From the NCBI GenBank assembly GCA_011037195.1, contig JAAEAF010000658.1, forward strand, positions 62,001-126,000: a stretch of DNA of 64,000 nucleotides. The letters run 5' to 3'. Of the stretch, positions 10,853 through 22,079 are shown piece after piece. Position 1 is the stretch's first letter. Every line of letters starts with the position of its first letter. The DNA comes from Triatoma infestans (lineage: Eukaryota; Arthropoda; Insecta; Hemiptera; Reduviidae). A program made the translations under genes and the position numbers. The notes under the pieces are model-generated. The model worked only from the letters and a program-made list of their open reading frames with translations, had not been told where the DNA came from and ran no database searches.

Positions 10853-10859
10853 TTTTACT

Positions 10860-11560
10860 CTTCTTTTAAAACTAAAATGTAATTGCAAATAAAATAAAAC
10901 AATTCCCCCAACTTTTAAATAGAATTCCATCATTAAGTTAATTGAAATAGAGGTTACACCACAGTCTAACAAGAATCTGTTTTCCAAACCATCTTCCCAC
11001 TCCACTGGTGGCCAAAGTAATAGACAATTCTATAGAACTCCACCGTCATCATCAACTAACCAGTATATTCACAGTTGAACAGCAGCAGTAGCAGTAGGAG
11101 TAGTAGTTGGGAAGGGGGGGAAAGGAACAATTGATATGGAAAGTGATTAGTAAAGGACTCAATAGAGCACCGAGTAGAAACGTCAATAACAGGCCTCTAA
11201 CTGTTTAAATCTGTTGATGACTGGAAAACTGGAAGGAAGGTATTTCAAAATGATTTCTTCTTATTCAATACCATTCTCTATCAACTACCACCATTTCTTA
11301 GCGTACCTATCATTTAGGAATGTCCCTGTATAAGATAAAAGTGGTGGGAGGGGCGAGGAAATTTAGTTCTTATTCATGTCCGATTGTTAAATCTAGAAGC
11401 AGTGCCATCTGTTTGCTGAGTTTAGAACCGCTTTATGATTTATTATTATAAATTTGATCGAGGTCTGTATTTGATAGATGGAAAGGATGTTCGCCTAGTA
11501 AGTGATTGAGGGAATATTTGAAAGGTCAGATATTAGTACGGTAAATTATTATAAAAAAAA
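10860..11560. other. no recognised gene
   Basis: This AT-rich stretch includes G-runs (AAGGGGGGGAAAGG near 11115) and a TAGCAGTAGGAGTAGTAG run near 11090. No coding or RNA feature was supported. Confidence 0.35.
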
Positions 11561-11685
11561 AAAGGTATCTGTCATGAAACACTCACACAAGTTTATTTTA
11601 CTGCGATTAATACGATTTAATGATAAATTTTGAATAAAAATGCAATGTTTAAAATCTTTAGTTGGGTTCCTATTAAGAAAAAAAA

Positions 11686-12229
11686 TCTGGTGCGAAACAC
11701 TCACACAACTTTCTCTTACTCCTGTTCTCAAAATTATAATTAACAAATGTTATAGTTTGTGTACCAAATTTAACGAAATTCGTAGAAAATTGAAAAAACT
11801 GTCCATTAAAAGCGCACTTCCGGTTTACTAATTTTCTTAAAACTCGGAATTTTGGCCATCTATTTATTTCTAATTAATTTTGTTTGGATGATAAAATTGT
11901 ATAATCAACTATGAGCTGTAACCCCACCCCTCCCCTAAAAGTGCCCTTAAATGAATTTTTCAGAGTAATGTTTTGAATAAAAGATGTTTGGTTTATACAC
12001 AATGTTTCAATAAAATCGACGGAGCCATTTTTGAGAAAATCGCGAAAAAGTTAAGAAATAATTTAGTAAAGTGTTAAAATAAACGCACACAACACACACA
12101 ACAGACCATTTGCTAAAAACCACTTTTTTTCGACTCAGGGGACCTCAAAACGGATATTTCCGGTGAAAACTCAATATCGAAAATTTGACACGATTGCAAT
12201 ACTTCCTCTTACTAGGAGCAAGAGAAAGT
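11686..12229 (+). repeat. family A repeat, short forward copy
   Basis: It starts TCTGGTGCGAAACACTCACA, followed by CTTTCTCTTACTCC. It ends with the hairpin CTTCCTCTTACTAGGAGCAA then GAGAAAGT. Only about one internal unit is present, so it is about 540 bp instead of 1 kb. An isolated start motif of the same family lies just upstream at about 11572-11600. Confidence 0.75.
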
Positions 12230-12740
12230 AAAAAATGGTAGTTTGTCATTTTGGAGAAAATACCAAAAAAATAAAACCTAGAAAACAATTTTGTAAAGTC
12301 GCACTTCCGGTTAAACAACTTCTCCAAATTCCAAAATCTAGTAATGTTTCTAATATATCTTATTATTAAATCGGTAGCTGAACTTGTAGTTCCGAACTGT
12401 GCACTCAGAACTATGGACGAGATGTTTCCAAGAATATCGAGGAAAAACTGTAGAAAAAAAATTCAGTAAAGTCACACTTATGGTTGATGATTTTTAACGG
12501 ATTTTATGCTGTTTACTAAACGGAAGTGCCAAGTTTGAACTTTTTGCGAATTTTGTTTTTTGAGATCTTCTATTTACCCAGATTATTCGCAAAAAAAAGA
12601 AATTCCTGCACAGGAGGGTTGGCTATACAGAAGAAAATCCAAATTCGCAAATTTGACCCAATCGCAATAGTTCCTCTTATCAGGAGGAATTAAGAGAATG
12701 TAAAAATTATATGTTGCCAAACACTCACATGACTTTTTCT
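12230..12740 (+). repeat. family A repeat, diverged forward copy
   Basis: This abuts the previous copy head to tail. It contains CGCACTTCCGGTTAAACA, a second diverged unit, then ACCCAATCGCAATAGTTCCT and GGAATTAAGAGAATGT. A further start motif (AAACACTCACATGACTTTTT) follows at 12710. Confidence 0.6.
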
Positions 12741-12806
12741 CACTGCAATTCATTCAGTTGTAATTAATTTTTTTCTGTTCTAACATATAATTTTTATAGA
12801 TGATGT

Positions 12807-13240
12807 AGGGGATTATTGCACGGCGACCTGAAAGATCTATTGTGCCCCCCCCCGGGGGGGCTTCTCAGTGCAATGCCTCCAAGCAGTGTTCTCTAGCTAT
12901 AGACAACACTGCCCATTACCACACAGTGAGTTGTAGAGGCTTCTAGGAAGAGAAAATCTAAGGCCGCCATGCTGGATTCGAACCCGGGACCTCCGCGATG
13001 CTAGTCCAGCGCGCTATCAATGAGCTAATGTCTTCCTTCTCCCTTGGCTTACGCTAATTAATAGGGTGGGAGATCCTGTTTTGTGTACTGTGTTTGTCGT
13101 TGTCTATAAAGAGTAGAGTGTATGAACTTTAAGTGTAATGTGTACTGTTCTGACGAAGTGCATGGAGTACACTAAGCTGTGGTAACCCGTGGGTCGTTAC
13201 TCCCCAAGTAACTGCATTCAATAGATACTCTTTTGCGGGT
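12807..13240 (-). mobile_element. tRNA-headed SINE with imperfect ~20-bp target duplication
   Basis: On the minus strand an A box (TTAGCTCATTGATAGCGCGC) and a B box (GGTCCCGGGTTCGAATCC) sit 25-30 bases apart, as in a tRNA gene. The body GGGCAGTGTTGTCTATAGCT follows. The flanks AACATATAATTTTTATAGAT (12782) and AACATATAATTCTTAATAGA (13241) look like an aged target duplication. About 180 bp of family sequence precede the tRNA-like head, so the head is internal rather than at the 5' end; the 36.3-kb copy shows the same. Confidence 0.7.
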
Positions 13241-13284
13241 AACATATAATTCTTAATAGATAATTTTTAGTTGTCTACAAGATT

Positions 13285-14352
13285 TTTTTTTTTTTTTGAG
13301 GGTTCTGTACCGCGACCATTTTAGTTTGGTCTATTGTACCCCCTCCCTCTGGTGCCTAAGATAAACTAGCTCATCTATAGCGCTCTCTTCAGGTTGAGCT
13401 TCCTAAGGAATCCCAAAATCCTGGAAGCTTCTAGGGTGGGTATTTTCTCCTCCCCTATCTAGTAACAATCCAGACTACTGATCTTCAGTCAGACTACTTT
13501 CAAAAAAATGACAGCATCACAGTCCGTGAGGAGATGTATCGGAGTTTCCTCCATTGCTCCACAGAATCTGCATGTGCCATCCATCATCTTCTAGGCCAAG
13601 CTTCCTCAGGTGCCCCATGAGTCTGCAATGCCCCATAAGGAATCCCGTAAGAATACGGATCCTATTCTTACTCAGACTGATGCAGGCTTTTGACCTTTTC
13701 TGGTTGTAGCCACCCAGACAGACCCTGGCCTGCCTCAGTCCCGGGATAGTGTTCCAGAGACGAGCTCTTTCCGCCACCTCCTCCTTCTTGATTTCTTCTA
13801 GAAATACTTGGTCGCTGACTCCACAAAAGGGCTCTGGCCCAACAAGAGGAGATACCGCGCCTTCTTTTGCTAGGGTGTCGGCTACCTCATTACCCTCCAC
13901 GCCGATATGTCCCGGCACCCAATGTAGGGTAACCTTATTACTTCTGCCTAGGTCATTAAGCTTACCTTGGCCCCATACCCCATACCATTTTAGAACTGAT
14001 TACATAAGAACTCAGTGCTTTAATGGCCGCCTGGCTATCGGATAGGATAACAATCTCATGATTCCGATATCCCCGATCAAGGTTCAACTGAACGCACCTT
14101 CCAATAGCGTGAATTTCCGCCTGGAAGATGCTAGGAACCCATGGGTTTTGAGTGTTTGGTTCTAGGCCCAAACACTCCTGCCCCGGTCCCTTCAAGGGTC
14201 TTGAACCCATCTGTATACCACTTAGTGGCATGCTTGCTAATACTATCCAGGGCGGATCCTTCGCTCCACTCCCTTTTCGTACTTAGCCTCGTAGAAAAAT
14301 CCGTAACGAAGGTATATTTCTTAGTCATACTATCTCTACGAAAGTTCCAGGG
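13285..14352 (-). mobile_element. 5'-truncated LINE with 13-bp target duplication
   Basis: The insertion is bordered by TGTCTACAAGATT at 13272-13284 and again at 14353-14365. On the minus strand it ends in a poly(A) run (T run at 13284-13297). It carries only the RNase H and C-terminal part of pol plus a 3' UTR of about 220 bp. Truncation at the 5' end with a poly(A) tail and target duplication is the signature of target-primed reverse transcription. Confidence 0.8.
13517..14328 (-). pseudogene. LINE RNase H and C-terminal pol fragment
   Basis: Three minus-strand frames together cover a LINE RNase H domain. They read KWYTDGFKTLEGTGAGVFGP (first catalytic Asp), FQAEIHAIGRCVQL (Glu), LSDSQAAIKALSS (second Asp) and GHIGVEGNEVADTLAKEGA (final His/Asp region). 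A C-terminal tail with GHCRLMGHLRKLGL follows. The frame changes at about 14231-14131 and 13962-13918, so it is disabled. The domain order fits LINE groups that carry RNase H, such as the I/R1/Jockey-related elements. Confidence 0.8.
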
Positions 14353-14439
14353 TGTCTACAAGATTCATGAATGGAAGAGTTTAAACTTCATAAAAACGAC
14401 TTCCTTGATAAAAGCCTCCCTCATGCAAAACTCTTAAAT

Positions 14440-15229
14440 GAATTTTCTCAGACAAAGTTTCAGACAAAATTGTTAGACAAAAGTGATAATATGTGTCAGT
14501 TAGTGTAACAAGTTTAATGAAACTCGTCCGGTGTTTTTATGAAGATAATCGCAGAACACTGGAAAAACTGTTCAACAAAGTCGCAGTTCCGCGAAAACTG
14601 ATTTGCTTCAAACTCGGAATTGTGGCAATATAATAAATTGTGTTTACTATTAATTAGGCGATAGAATTGTATAATAAACGGAACTACCTCTTTACAGGAA
14701 AACGAAACACCACTTCTCACCAAAAAAAAAACGTCTTAATGAATTTTTCCAATGAAATGTTTGACATAAATTTGTGTTTAAAATACCAAGTTTTCAGAAA
14801 ATTTTTGGAGAAAGAAAATCTCAAAAAAATGAAAAATCCATACCTTAAAGTACGTATTTCATGATTTTTCACAGATTTTTCATTAAAATCTTTTCATCAG
14901 GTTCTCTATGGGAAACTTAGACGTAATATCCAGTTTGAAATTTTTGTGATCTTTCCATTTTTTTGAGTTATGCTAACCACACATGCAAAGTGCCTACGAC
15001 TTCTATTTGAAACATTTGGGTTACATTTTCCCCTAAAGTGCTTTTTAGTTTAAGATACAATACTATCGTCTATATAATATTATTTACAATTTAATATATT
15101 GCCGAAATATACAAGTTACTAAAGCCCACTTTTTCCCGGTCCAAAACGGAAAATTTCCGGTGAAATCTCGATATTGAAAATTTTTCTTACAATTGCAGCA
15201 GTTACAATAAGTGAGTAGTAAGAGAAAGT
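14440..15229 (+). repeat. family A repeat, diverged forward copy
   Basis: It carries AAAAACTGTTCAACAAAGTC, CAAACTCGGAATTGTGGC and GATAGAATTGTATAATAAAC from the internal unit. It ends AGTGAGTAGTAAGAGAAAGT. The LINE at 13.3-14.35 kb borders its left side. Confidence 0.6.
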
Positions 15230-15990
15230 AATAAACGTTGGAAGCTCCAAATTGATAGTTAGGTACCACCATCGTATCTGAAAATAAAGTTACCAAACCC
15301 AATATCCGGAAGTATATCTGAATGTTTTTAACGATTTTTTTAGAAAATAATTTCCTATTGGAATGCTAAATATACAGATATAAACCGCTTCATTTTTATT
15401 TGAAACATTATCTTTCATAATTACAAATTTTAGAAAAGTTCTATATAAAAGTGGCCAAATTTATAGTGGAATATTTAAGTAAAATTGAGGTCAAAATATT
15501 AGTGTGCGCTCAAAAGATTAGTCTTGCAAATTATTTTAATAAAAATATTTGTAGGGTTTTAATTTAGTTATAAGTCAAAAGGAGTAGAGGAATATCGAGT
15601 ACTCTACTCCATCCAAGCTCTTAGCTTTGAGTGAGAATATACAATGCTAAAGTATGTTTGGTAAAATTAGATTAGGCTTAATTAGTTTGAATGAATGTAT
15701 TTATTAGCATGAAAGTATTTATTGGCAGAATGGTTTAAGTTAGGTTAAGTTTATATATATATATTTTTATTTTAGGTTTAAGTACAAAAAGAAGAGGATT
15801 ATCAAGTACTCTACTCCTATCGGTGCAAATGTTTTTTGGTGTACAAGTGTCATTTTCTTTGTGCGTGTATCTGAAGTAGGACAGCATCCCGGTACAAAAG
15901 TGAACATTTAGTGCCTTATAGTAATTTAAACAAGATAAAATAATTTGCAAGCTATGTGCAATTAAGAGCTATGGCTGTGTAGCGTCAAGG
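15230..15990. other. no recognised gene
   Basis: The stretch includes a piece like family A (CCGGAAGTATATCTGAATG near 15306) and a direct repeat of GAGTACTCTACTCC-like sequence near 15597 and 15806. No gene could be supported. Confidence 0.35.
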
Positions 15991-15993
15991 CTA

Positions 15994-16433
15994 ATGCCAA
16001 AAATCTGTCAAAATTCCTCAACCGTAAGTACCACTTTACAAGTTTTTTTTTTTTTACTTTTTTCCGTTTCTCTCAAAAATGGCCCCGACGATTTTCTTGA
16101 AATTTAGTATATAAACTAAACTATAGAGCTACAAATTTTATTTGAAACATTTCTCTTGGAAAATTCATTTGATGGCGGTTTTGGGGGAGGGGTCGGGTTA
16201 TTTATTCCTCTAAAGTACTATCATAGTTGATTAGGCAATTCTACCATCCAAACAAAATTAATTAGAAACAAATACATGGCCAAAATTCCGAGTTTCAACA
16301 AAATTAGTAAACCGGAAGTGCGCTTTTACTTGACAGTTTTCGAAGAATTTCATTAAATTTGGTGCACAAACTATGAAATTGTCAACTTTGAGAAGTGGAG
16401 TAAGAGAAAGTTGTGTGAATGTTTCACCCCAGG
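15994..16433 (-). repeat. family A repeat, reverse partial copy
   Basis: It runs from GCCAAAAATCTGTCAAAATT through AAACCGGAAGTGCGCTTTTA. It ends GGAGTAAGAGAAAGTTGTGT, then GAATGTTTCACCCCAGG. Confidence 0.65.
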
Positions 16434-16439
16434 TTTTTT

Positions 16440-17090
16440 ATTTTTTCACAATTATTAATTATCTACACTGAATGACAGATGTTATCCACCATTTCGGACC
16501 CATCCACATTATCAACATGCGAAGAATATTATGGAATATTTTTGCTATATTTGAAGCAGAAGTGAGAAAGGACGTTGGGGTTGTGATTAGTTCACAATGG
16601 AAACCATCACATGTACACTCCCCTAAACATAACCAATATACTGGATGACTCCAGTTCCACAGCATGATAAATAATGCCAATGTTCATTTGGGCCAATTTT
16701 CATTAATCAACACACAGCTGGGATAACACATACAATGCTCCCCCGAAAACCCAATCACTATTACCATACCTCTTTACCAATTCACATACATTGACTGTGC
16801 CCACTACACAGTGACCCCTGTACATTTACACTAATATGTTACATTTGTATTTTTATACATTATAACCATACACATAATTGTGCTTATATCCATCACCTTT
16901 TTCAGTTCTTCCCCCCTCCACCGTCAATCATCTAAAAATTAATCATACCATTATATATAATTCCAAGTTCAATTAGATGATTAGGGATATTTTTAGTTAT
17001 TCTTCCTGCATGTGTGCGTTTGTATATGTATATATATACAAAATTTATATTAATTAATTTATTTATAAATTTATATATATAAAATGTCTC
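16440..17090. other. no recognised gene
   Basis: This AT-rich stretch has a C-rich plus strand and a TATATA microsatellite near 17025-17085. I see no coding evidence. Confidence 0.35.
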
Positions 17091-17097
17091 AAAAAAA

Positions 17098-18056
17098 TCT
17101 GGTGTGAAATACTCACACAACTTTCTCTCACTCCATTTCTCAAAATTATAATTGACAAGTTTTATACTTTGTGTACCAAATTTAATGAAATTCGTCGAAA
17201 ACTGAAAAACTGTTCAGTAAAAGCGCACTTCCGGTTTACTAATTTTCTTGAAACCCGGAATTTCGGCCGTCTATTTATTTCTAATTAATTTTGATTGGAT
17301 GGTAGAATAGTAAAATCGACTATGGTAGGACTTTAGAGGAAAAACTAAATCCACCCCTCCCCCAAAAGTGCCCTTAAATGATTTTTTCTCGAAAAATGTT
17401 TTAAATAAAAGTTGTACACGTTTGCATGCGTAGTTTATATACGAAGTTTCAAAAAAATCGTCGGAGCAAGTTTGAGAAAATCGCGAAAAAGAGAAAAAAT
17501 TATTTAGTAAAGTTGTAAAGTAAATGCACTTCCGGTCATCAGATTTTTTTCAAACTCGGATTTGTACAACACATCTAATTCTAATTAACATTATTTAGAT
17601 GACAGAATTGTCTAATAAACTGAAATAGCACTTTAGAGGTAAACGTAACTCCACCCCTCCCCCAAAAGTACCCTTAAATGCATTTTTCCGGAGAAATATT
17701 TCAAATAATATTTGTAGCTCTTTGTATGTGTAGTTGATGTGGGAAGTTTCAAGAAAATCGTTGGAGCCATTTTTGAGAAAATCGCAAAAAAGTAAAAAAA
17801 AACACTAGTAAAGTGGTACTTCCGGTTGGTTGAAGAATTCTAACAGATAACGTACTGTCAGATCCCATACTGACCTAAACGGAATATCAAGTTTTAACTT
17901 TCTACGGTTTTTCGTTTTTGAGCTTGCTGTTCACATTCACACAAATCATTAGCTAAAAACCACTTTTTTGGAGTCAGCGGACCTCAAAAGAGATATTTCC
18001 GGTGAAAACTCGATATCGGAAGTTTGACACGATTACTAGTAAGTAGGTAAGAGATT
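17098..18056 (+). repeat. family A repeat, near full-length forward copy
   Basis: It starts TCTGGTGTGAAATACTCACA and then CTTTCTCTCACTCC. Three boxes ACTTCCGGTT or ACTTCCGGTC mark two diverged internal units, at about 17228, 17530 and 17819. The hairpin end is partly deleted (ACTAGTAAGTAGGTAAGAG). A further start motif lies directly after it at 18063-18095, so copies are arranged head to tail here. Confidence 0.75.
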
Positions 18057-18119
18057 AAAAAGGAAGCTGGTGTGAAACACTCACACAACTTTAGACAAGA
18101 AATTGTAGCAAGTACAGAA

Positions 18120-18460
18120 GAAAAATTAGTAAATTTCTAAGGAAAAGAGTATTTCTATCAGAATTAAAGTTCATGACAAAGAAAAGAAGAAATGAAAGCA
18201 CGGATATGGAAGAAAGTAGAAGAAGAGAGTGAATAAAAATTAGTTAAATAAAAAGAAAAATTATAAAAAAAGGAAATAAAAATAAAGAGAAGGAAAAAAC
18301 GGATAATACAGTTAAGAATTAAATGAAAGAAAAAGGAAGAAGATAAAGCACAAGAAAGGATGCAAAAAAAAAGAAACAGTCAAGATGAATTAGAAAAACA
18401 AAAAATAGAGGTAGAGAAATGAAAAAAGTAAAAGAGAAAAAGAAAAACTGGGGCTAAGAC
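18120..18460 (+). other. purine-rich strand-asymmetric tract
   Basis: For roughly 330 bases the plus strand is almost entirely A and G (AAGAAAAGAAGAAATGAAAG, GAAAAAAAGAAACAGTCAAG). No frame with recognisable protein features runs through it. It may be a decayed simple repeat. Confidence 0.5.
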
Positions 18461-18864
18461 CCCCGGAATATCCTTATTGCAATTGTCACAATTCTATCTA
18501 GCAAATTTTCTGTCAACAAAAGAAAGTGGTATGATCATTATATCTTAGAAACTGTCCTGAAGAAACAATTATTTAGCTCAACGTTTCAGAAACAGTAACA
18601 ATCTTAAATATGTGTAGTAAGGATATAAAATTTAAAGGGACCGTAAAGTTGTTTCTTTCGAAAAAATGAGTGAAATAATAAAAAAACGTTCAACAAAATG
18701 GAGACCCTTTTTTATATGATTTTATGAAAATCCTCATAAGTGAATTTCTAGCAAGTCAAAGCAGAACATAATTTGAACTCCCTGTTTATTTTTTCATATA
18801 AAAGTAAGAGAAAAAAATGAAGTATAGAAGAGCTCAAGAAAGATAAAGAATGGAAGAGTTATAT

Positions 18865-19190
18865 AAGACTTTCTCTTACTCCAGCAGTTCTAAATGAAAA
18901 ATTTGCTTGGAAGTTTGAAGTTTTATTAAACTTGAATTGCCTTCCGTACTGTGTTGGGGGGGGGGGGGTATTATTTACAGGAAGCCTAACGACAAGCTCC
19001 TACAAAAATGAATTTTTCTGATAAAAAAGTTCTTTTTTTTATTATTTTTTTTCAAGGTAAAAGTTATAAGATCATTCAATGTACGATTGATATATCAATT
19101 TAAAGGAACTCATTGGAATCATTTTCGAGAAAAGTAGAAAAGTGTTTTTTAGTAAAGTGATGCTTCCGGTTTATCGAGTTTAACCAAAAT
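18865..19190 (+). repeat. family A repeat, diverged forward copy
   Basis: It starts GACTTTCTCTTACTCCAGC. It keeps the TTAGTAAAGTGATGCTTCCG box and TTTTCGAGAAAAG, but is heavily diverged and has a G run at 18956-18967. Confidence 0.5.
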
Positions 19191-19432
19191 CTTGTTCTTC
19201 CTTATCATCTTCTAAAAAAAAAAAAAAGTAAAAAACAAGTAAGAATTAAAATGAGAAGAAAAAGTGTTGGATGAACGCAAACAATAACAACAATCAATTT
19301 TGGATAAGAAGATGAGCTATAAAAACAATAAGAAGAAAAAGAAAGAGAGTGTGAGAGACAGAGAGAGAGAATTAAAGCAGAAGAAACGAAAAAAATTATA
19401 TAAAAATGCAGATAAAGTTTTGTAAAAAAAAA

Positions 19433-20432
19433 TCTGGTGTGAAACACTCACACAACTTTCTCTTACTCCATTTCTAAAAAATTAGAATTGACAAATTTTA
19501 AAATTTGTGTACCAAATATAATGAAATTTGTCGAAAATTGAAAAAACTGTTCAGTAAAAGCGCACTTCCGATTTACTATTTTTTTTTTTTAACTCGGAAT
19601 TTTGGCCATCTATTTATTTTCTAATTAATTTTGTTTGGATGGTAGAATTGCATAATCAACTATGGTGGCACTTTAGAGGAAAAAAATACCCCACCCCTCC
19701 CCTAAAAGTGACCTTAAATGAACTTTCTCAGAGAAATGTTTTAAATAAAAGTTGTAGATCTTTGTATATTTAGTTTTGGGAAATTTCAATAAAGTCGTCA
19801 GAGCCATTATTGAGAAAATCACGAAAAAGTGAAAAAAAAATCATTTAGTAAAGTGGTAAAGAAAACGAACTTCCGGTTATCCGATTTTGTTCAAACTCGG
19901 AATTTCAACAACATATTCAGTTCTAATTAACATTATTTAGATGACAGAATTGTCTGATAAACTGAAATTACACTTCAGATGTAAACCTAACCTCTCTTCT
20001 CCTTGAAAAGTGCCCTTGAATGAATTTTTCCAGAGAAATGTTACAAACAAAAGTTGTAGCTCTTAGTATGAGTAGTTGATATCCAAGTTTGAAAAAAATC
20101 AACGGAGCCATTTTCGAGAAAATTGCATAAAAAAAAAAAAAATCGTAAAGTGGTACTTCCGGTAGAGGAATTTTAACAGATAACGTACTGTCAGATCCCA
20201 AGGTGATCCCTAAACGGAATATCAACTTTCAACTTGCTGCGGTTTTCCGTTTTGGTACTATGCTGTTCACATACATACATACACACACGGACAACACACA
20301 CACACAGACCATTTGCTAAAAACCACTTTTTTGGACCTAAGGGGACCTCAAAACGGATATTTCCGGTTAAAACTCGATATCGAAAATTTGACACGATTAC
20401 AATACTTCCTCTTAGTAGGAGTAAGAGAAAGT
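19433..20432 (+). repeat. family A repeat, reference full-length forward copy
   Basis: This is the clearest complete copy, almost exactly 1 kb. It starts TCTGGTGTGAAACACTCACA; GTGTGA/TCACAC is itself a small inverted repeat. ACTTTCTCTTACTCC follows. The units begin at ACTTCCG boxes near 19564, 19869 and 20155. A CA tract lies at 20275-20308. The end is CTTCCTCTTAGTAGGAGTAA then GAGAAAGT, which forms a hairpin and is the inverse of the start motif. Frames on both strands are repeat translations. Confidence 0.85.
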
Positions 20433-20439
20433 AAAAAAA

Positions 20440-21290
20440 GGAAAAGTTTGTTAAAAAGAAGAGCATAAAACTTAAGATCAGCAGGTGCGGCAGCAGTCAG
20501 GGGCACTGAGAGGTGTCCGCAACATCCATATGGGGAAAATGTACAAAGGTTCTCAAGGAATAAATTATTTGAAAATTTTTGACTTTTAAAATTTTGTTTT
20601 TATACGAATAATAAATAGGAATATGAAATTCTCATCTTGATCACTTAAAACAGAATGTTGAATAAAAAGGATCCGTATTATATTTTGAAATTTTCATTTT
20701 TCTAAGCATTTTTAAATTTGGAACAATTTCTTTCACTTCACTTCAAAAAATTGGTTTATATACATCACCTTGAGATGAAAATTCTGTTTCCCTTCTGAAA
20801 TTACAAAAAATATCTAGATGATGAGTTTAATTATTAATTAATTTAATAAATTTATATGCTTACGATATCGTTAATAATTTACTATAAAATTCATTAAATG
20901 GATGATGAACGATAAAACTTTAATCGAATTATTATGCTTCTAGCTGGATTAATTTCTTTTAAAAAAAAAAATAACGAAATTTACAAGTAGAGGAATTTTA
21001 GAATTACAAAACATGGATTCAATTAGAATTCATAAATCATGTAATACATTACGAATATTTTATTAGTAACTTATCAATTTTTAATGTATCTACTCTAAAT
21101 GTTAGGTCATTTCTATTTTAAAATAAAATTGATTTCTCTAAAATCTAATTTGATTTGATTTGTTGGGGGCCACCCCTTCTCTGAACACAAAAAATTATTA
21201 TTTTGTTAAATTATAATATACTATCAAATTTATTATATAATCATATGATACTTAATATTATGAAAACTATGAGAAGGAGAGTAGACTTAT
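20440..21290. other. no recognised gene
   Basis: This is AT-rich DNA without repeat-family members or coding motifs that I could recognise. Confidence 0.4.
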
Positions 21291-21299
21291 TTTGTCAAA

Positions 21300-21850
21300 T
21301 GCAACTGTCCATAATGGTACAATAAGTATGCTAAGGGCGGGCAAATGGCGCGAAAGGCTTGAATGGTGATCATCCAGTGATTCATGGATTATTAACCCTG
21401 TATTATTTATATTTCGTGTTTATAATAATCTTTCATCACGCTTTGAGGGTGTAATATTTTTATTATTTCGGCTGAAACGCTACAAAGCCTCTATTTGAGC
21501 ACAGCTCAGGCACTATTTGTCTTTCCTTCAGCCAATCAAATTCGTCCATTAGCGTTTGTCTGTCCGCCAAGGGAAGCGTCTTTGTCTTCTCGCCATTATT
21601 ACTTATTATGGTGCTTCGTACAGTTGTACTATTTTTATTTTAATAACCACTTGTTCTTAAGCCTTGTTTTATCAGTTACTTATGCATTTTTGTTAGTGGA
21701 AACATCATTTTTCTTGGCCTTACAGCTCAAAAATACCATAAATCTTGGCAAGACCATTTCTGCTGAGTAGTTAAATTCACGAACTTGACTCACAGGTTCT
21801 TCACGTAATACAAGGCTGAAACCAGGTAACTATGCCAGGTATTTTATTAT
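21300..21850 (+). other. possible 5' LTR and leader of the BEL/Pao element
   Basis: This GC-richer stretch lies upstream of a plus-strand BEL/Pao gag. It contains GAGTAGTTAAATTCACGAAC, CAGGTTCTTCACG and promoter-like AT-rich pieces. No second LTR exists in the window, so the assignment rests on position only. Confidence 0.3.
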
Positions 21851-22079
21851 TTCGTAAATATAATATTATTAATATTTTTACCCTTTCTATTGGGCACCTT
21901 TTACTTGTGCCAGTGTGTAAAACTTTCCATTAGTTTTAGCTAACCTTAACCATACTCACTTATTTGGGTATTTTACTGCTTCTGTTTCTTGTAACCACTT
22001 TAGGCTGATAAGCTAGAGTTTTCGCTTACTTTTCCGCACATAATTACCAGAGGATTGTTGTTTTCGTTATTTTTTGTTA

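Noticed and set aside
12964..13030. Possible tRNA gene on the minus strand
   Set aside because: A and B boxes are good but the acceptor stem does not pair, and the same head with body occurs at 36.5 kb, so it is a SINE head.
19968..20466. Overlapping frames on both strands
   Set aside because: They lie wholly or mostly in a full-length family A copy and change with repeat divergence, showing no codon-level constraint.
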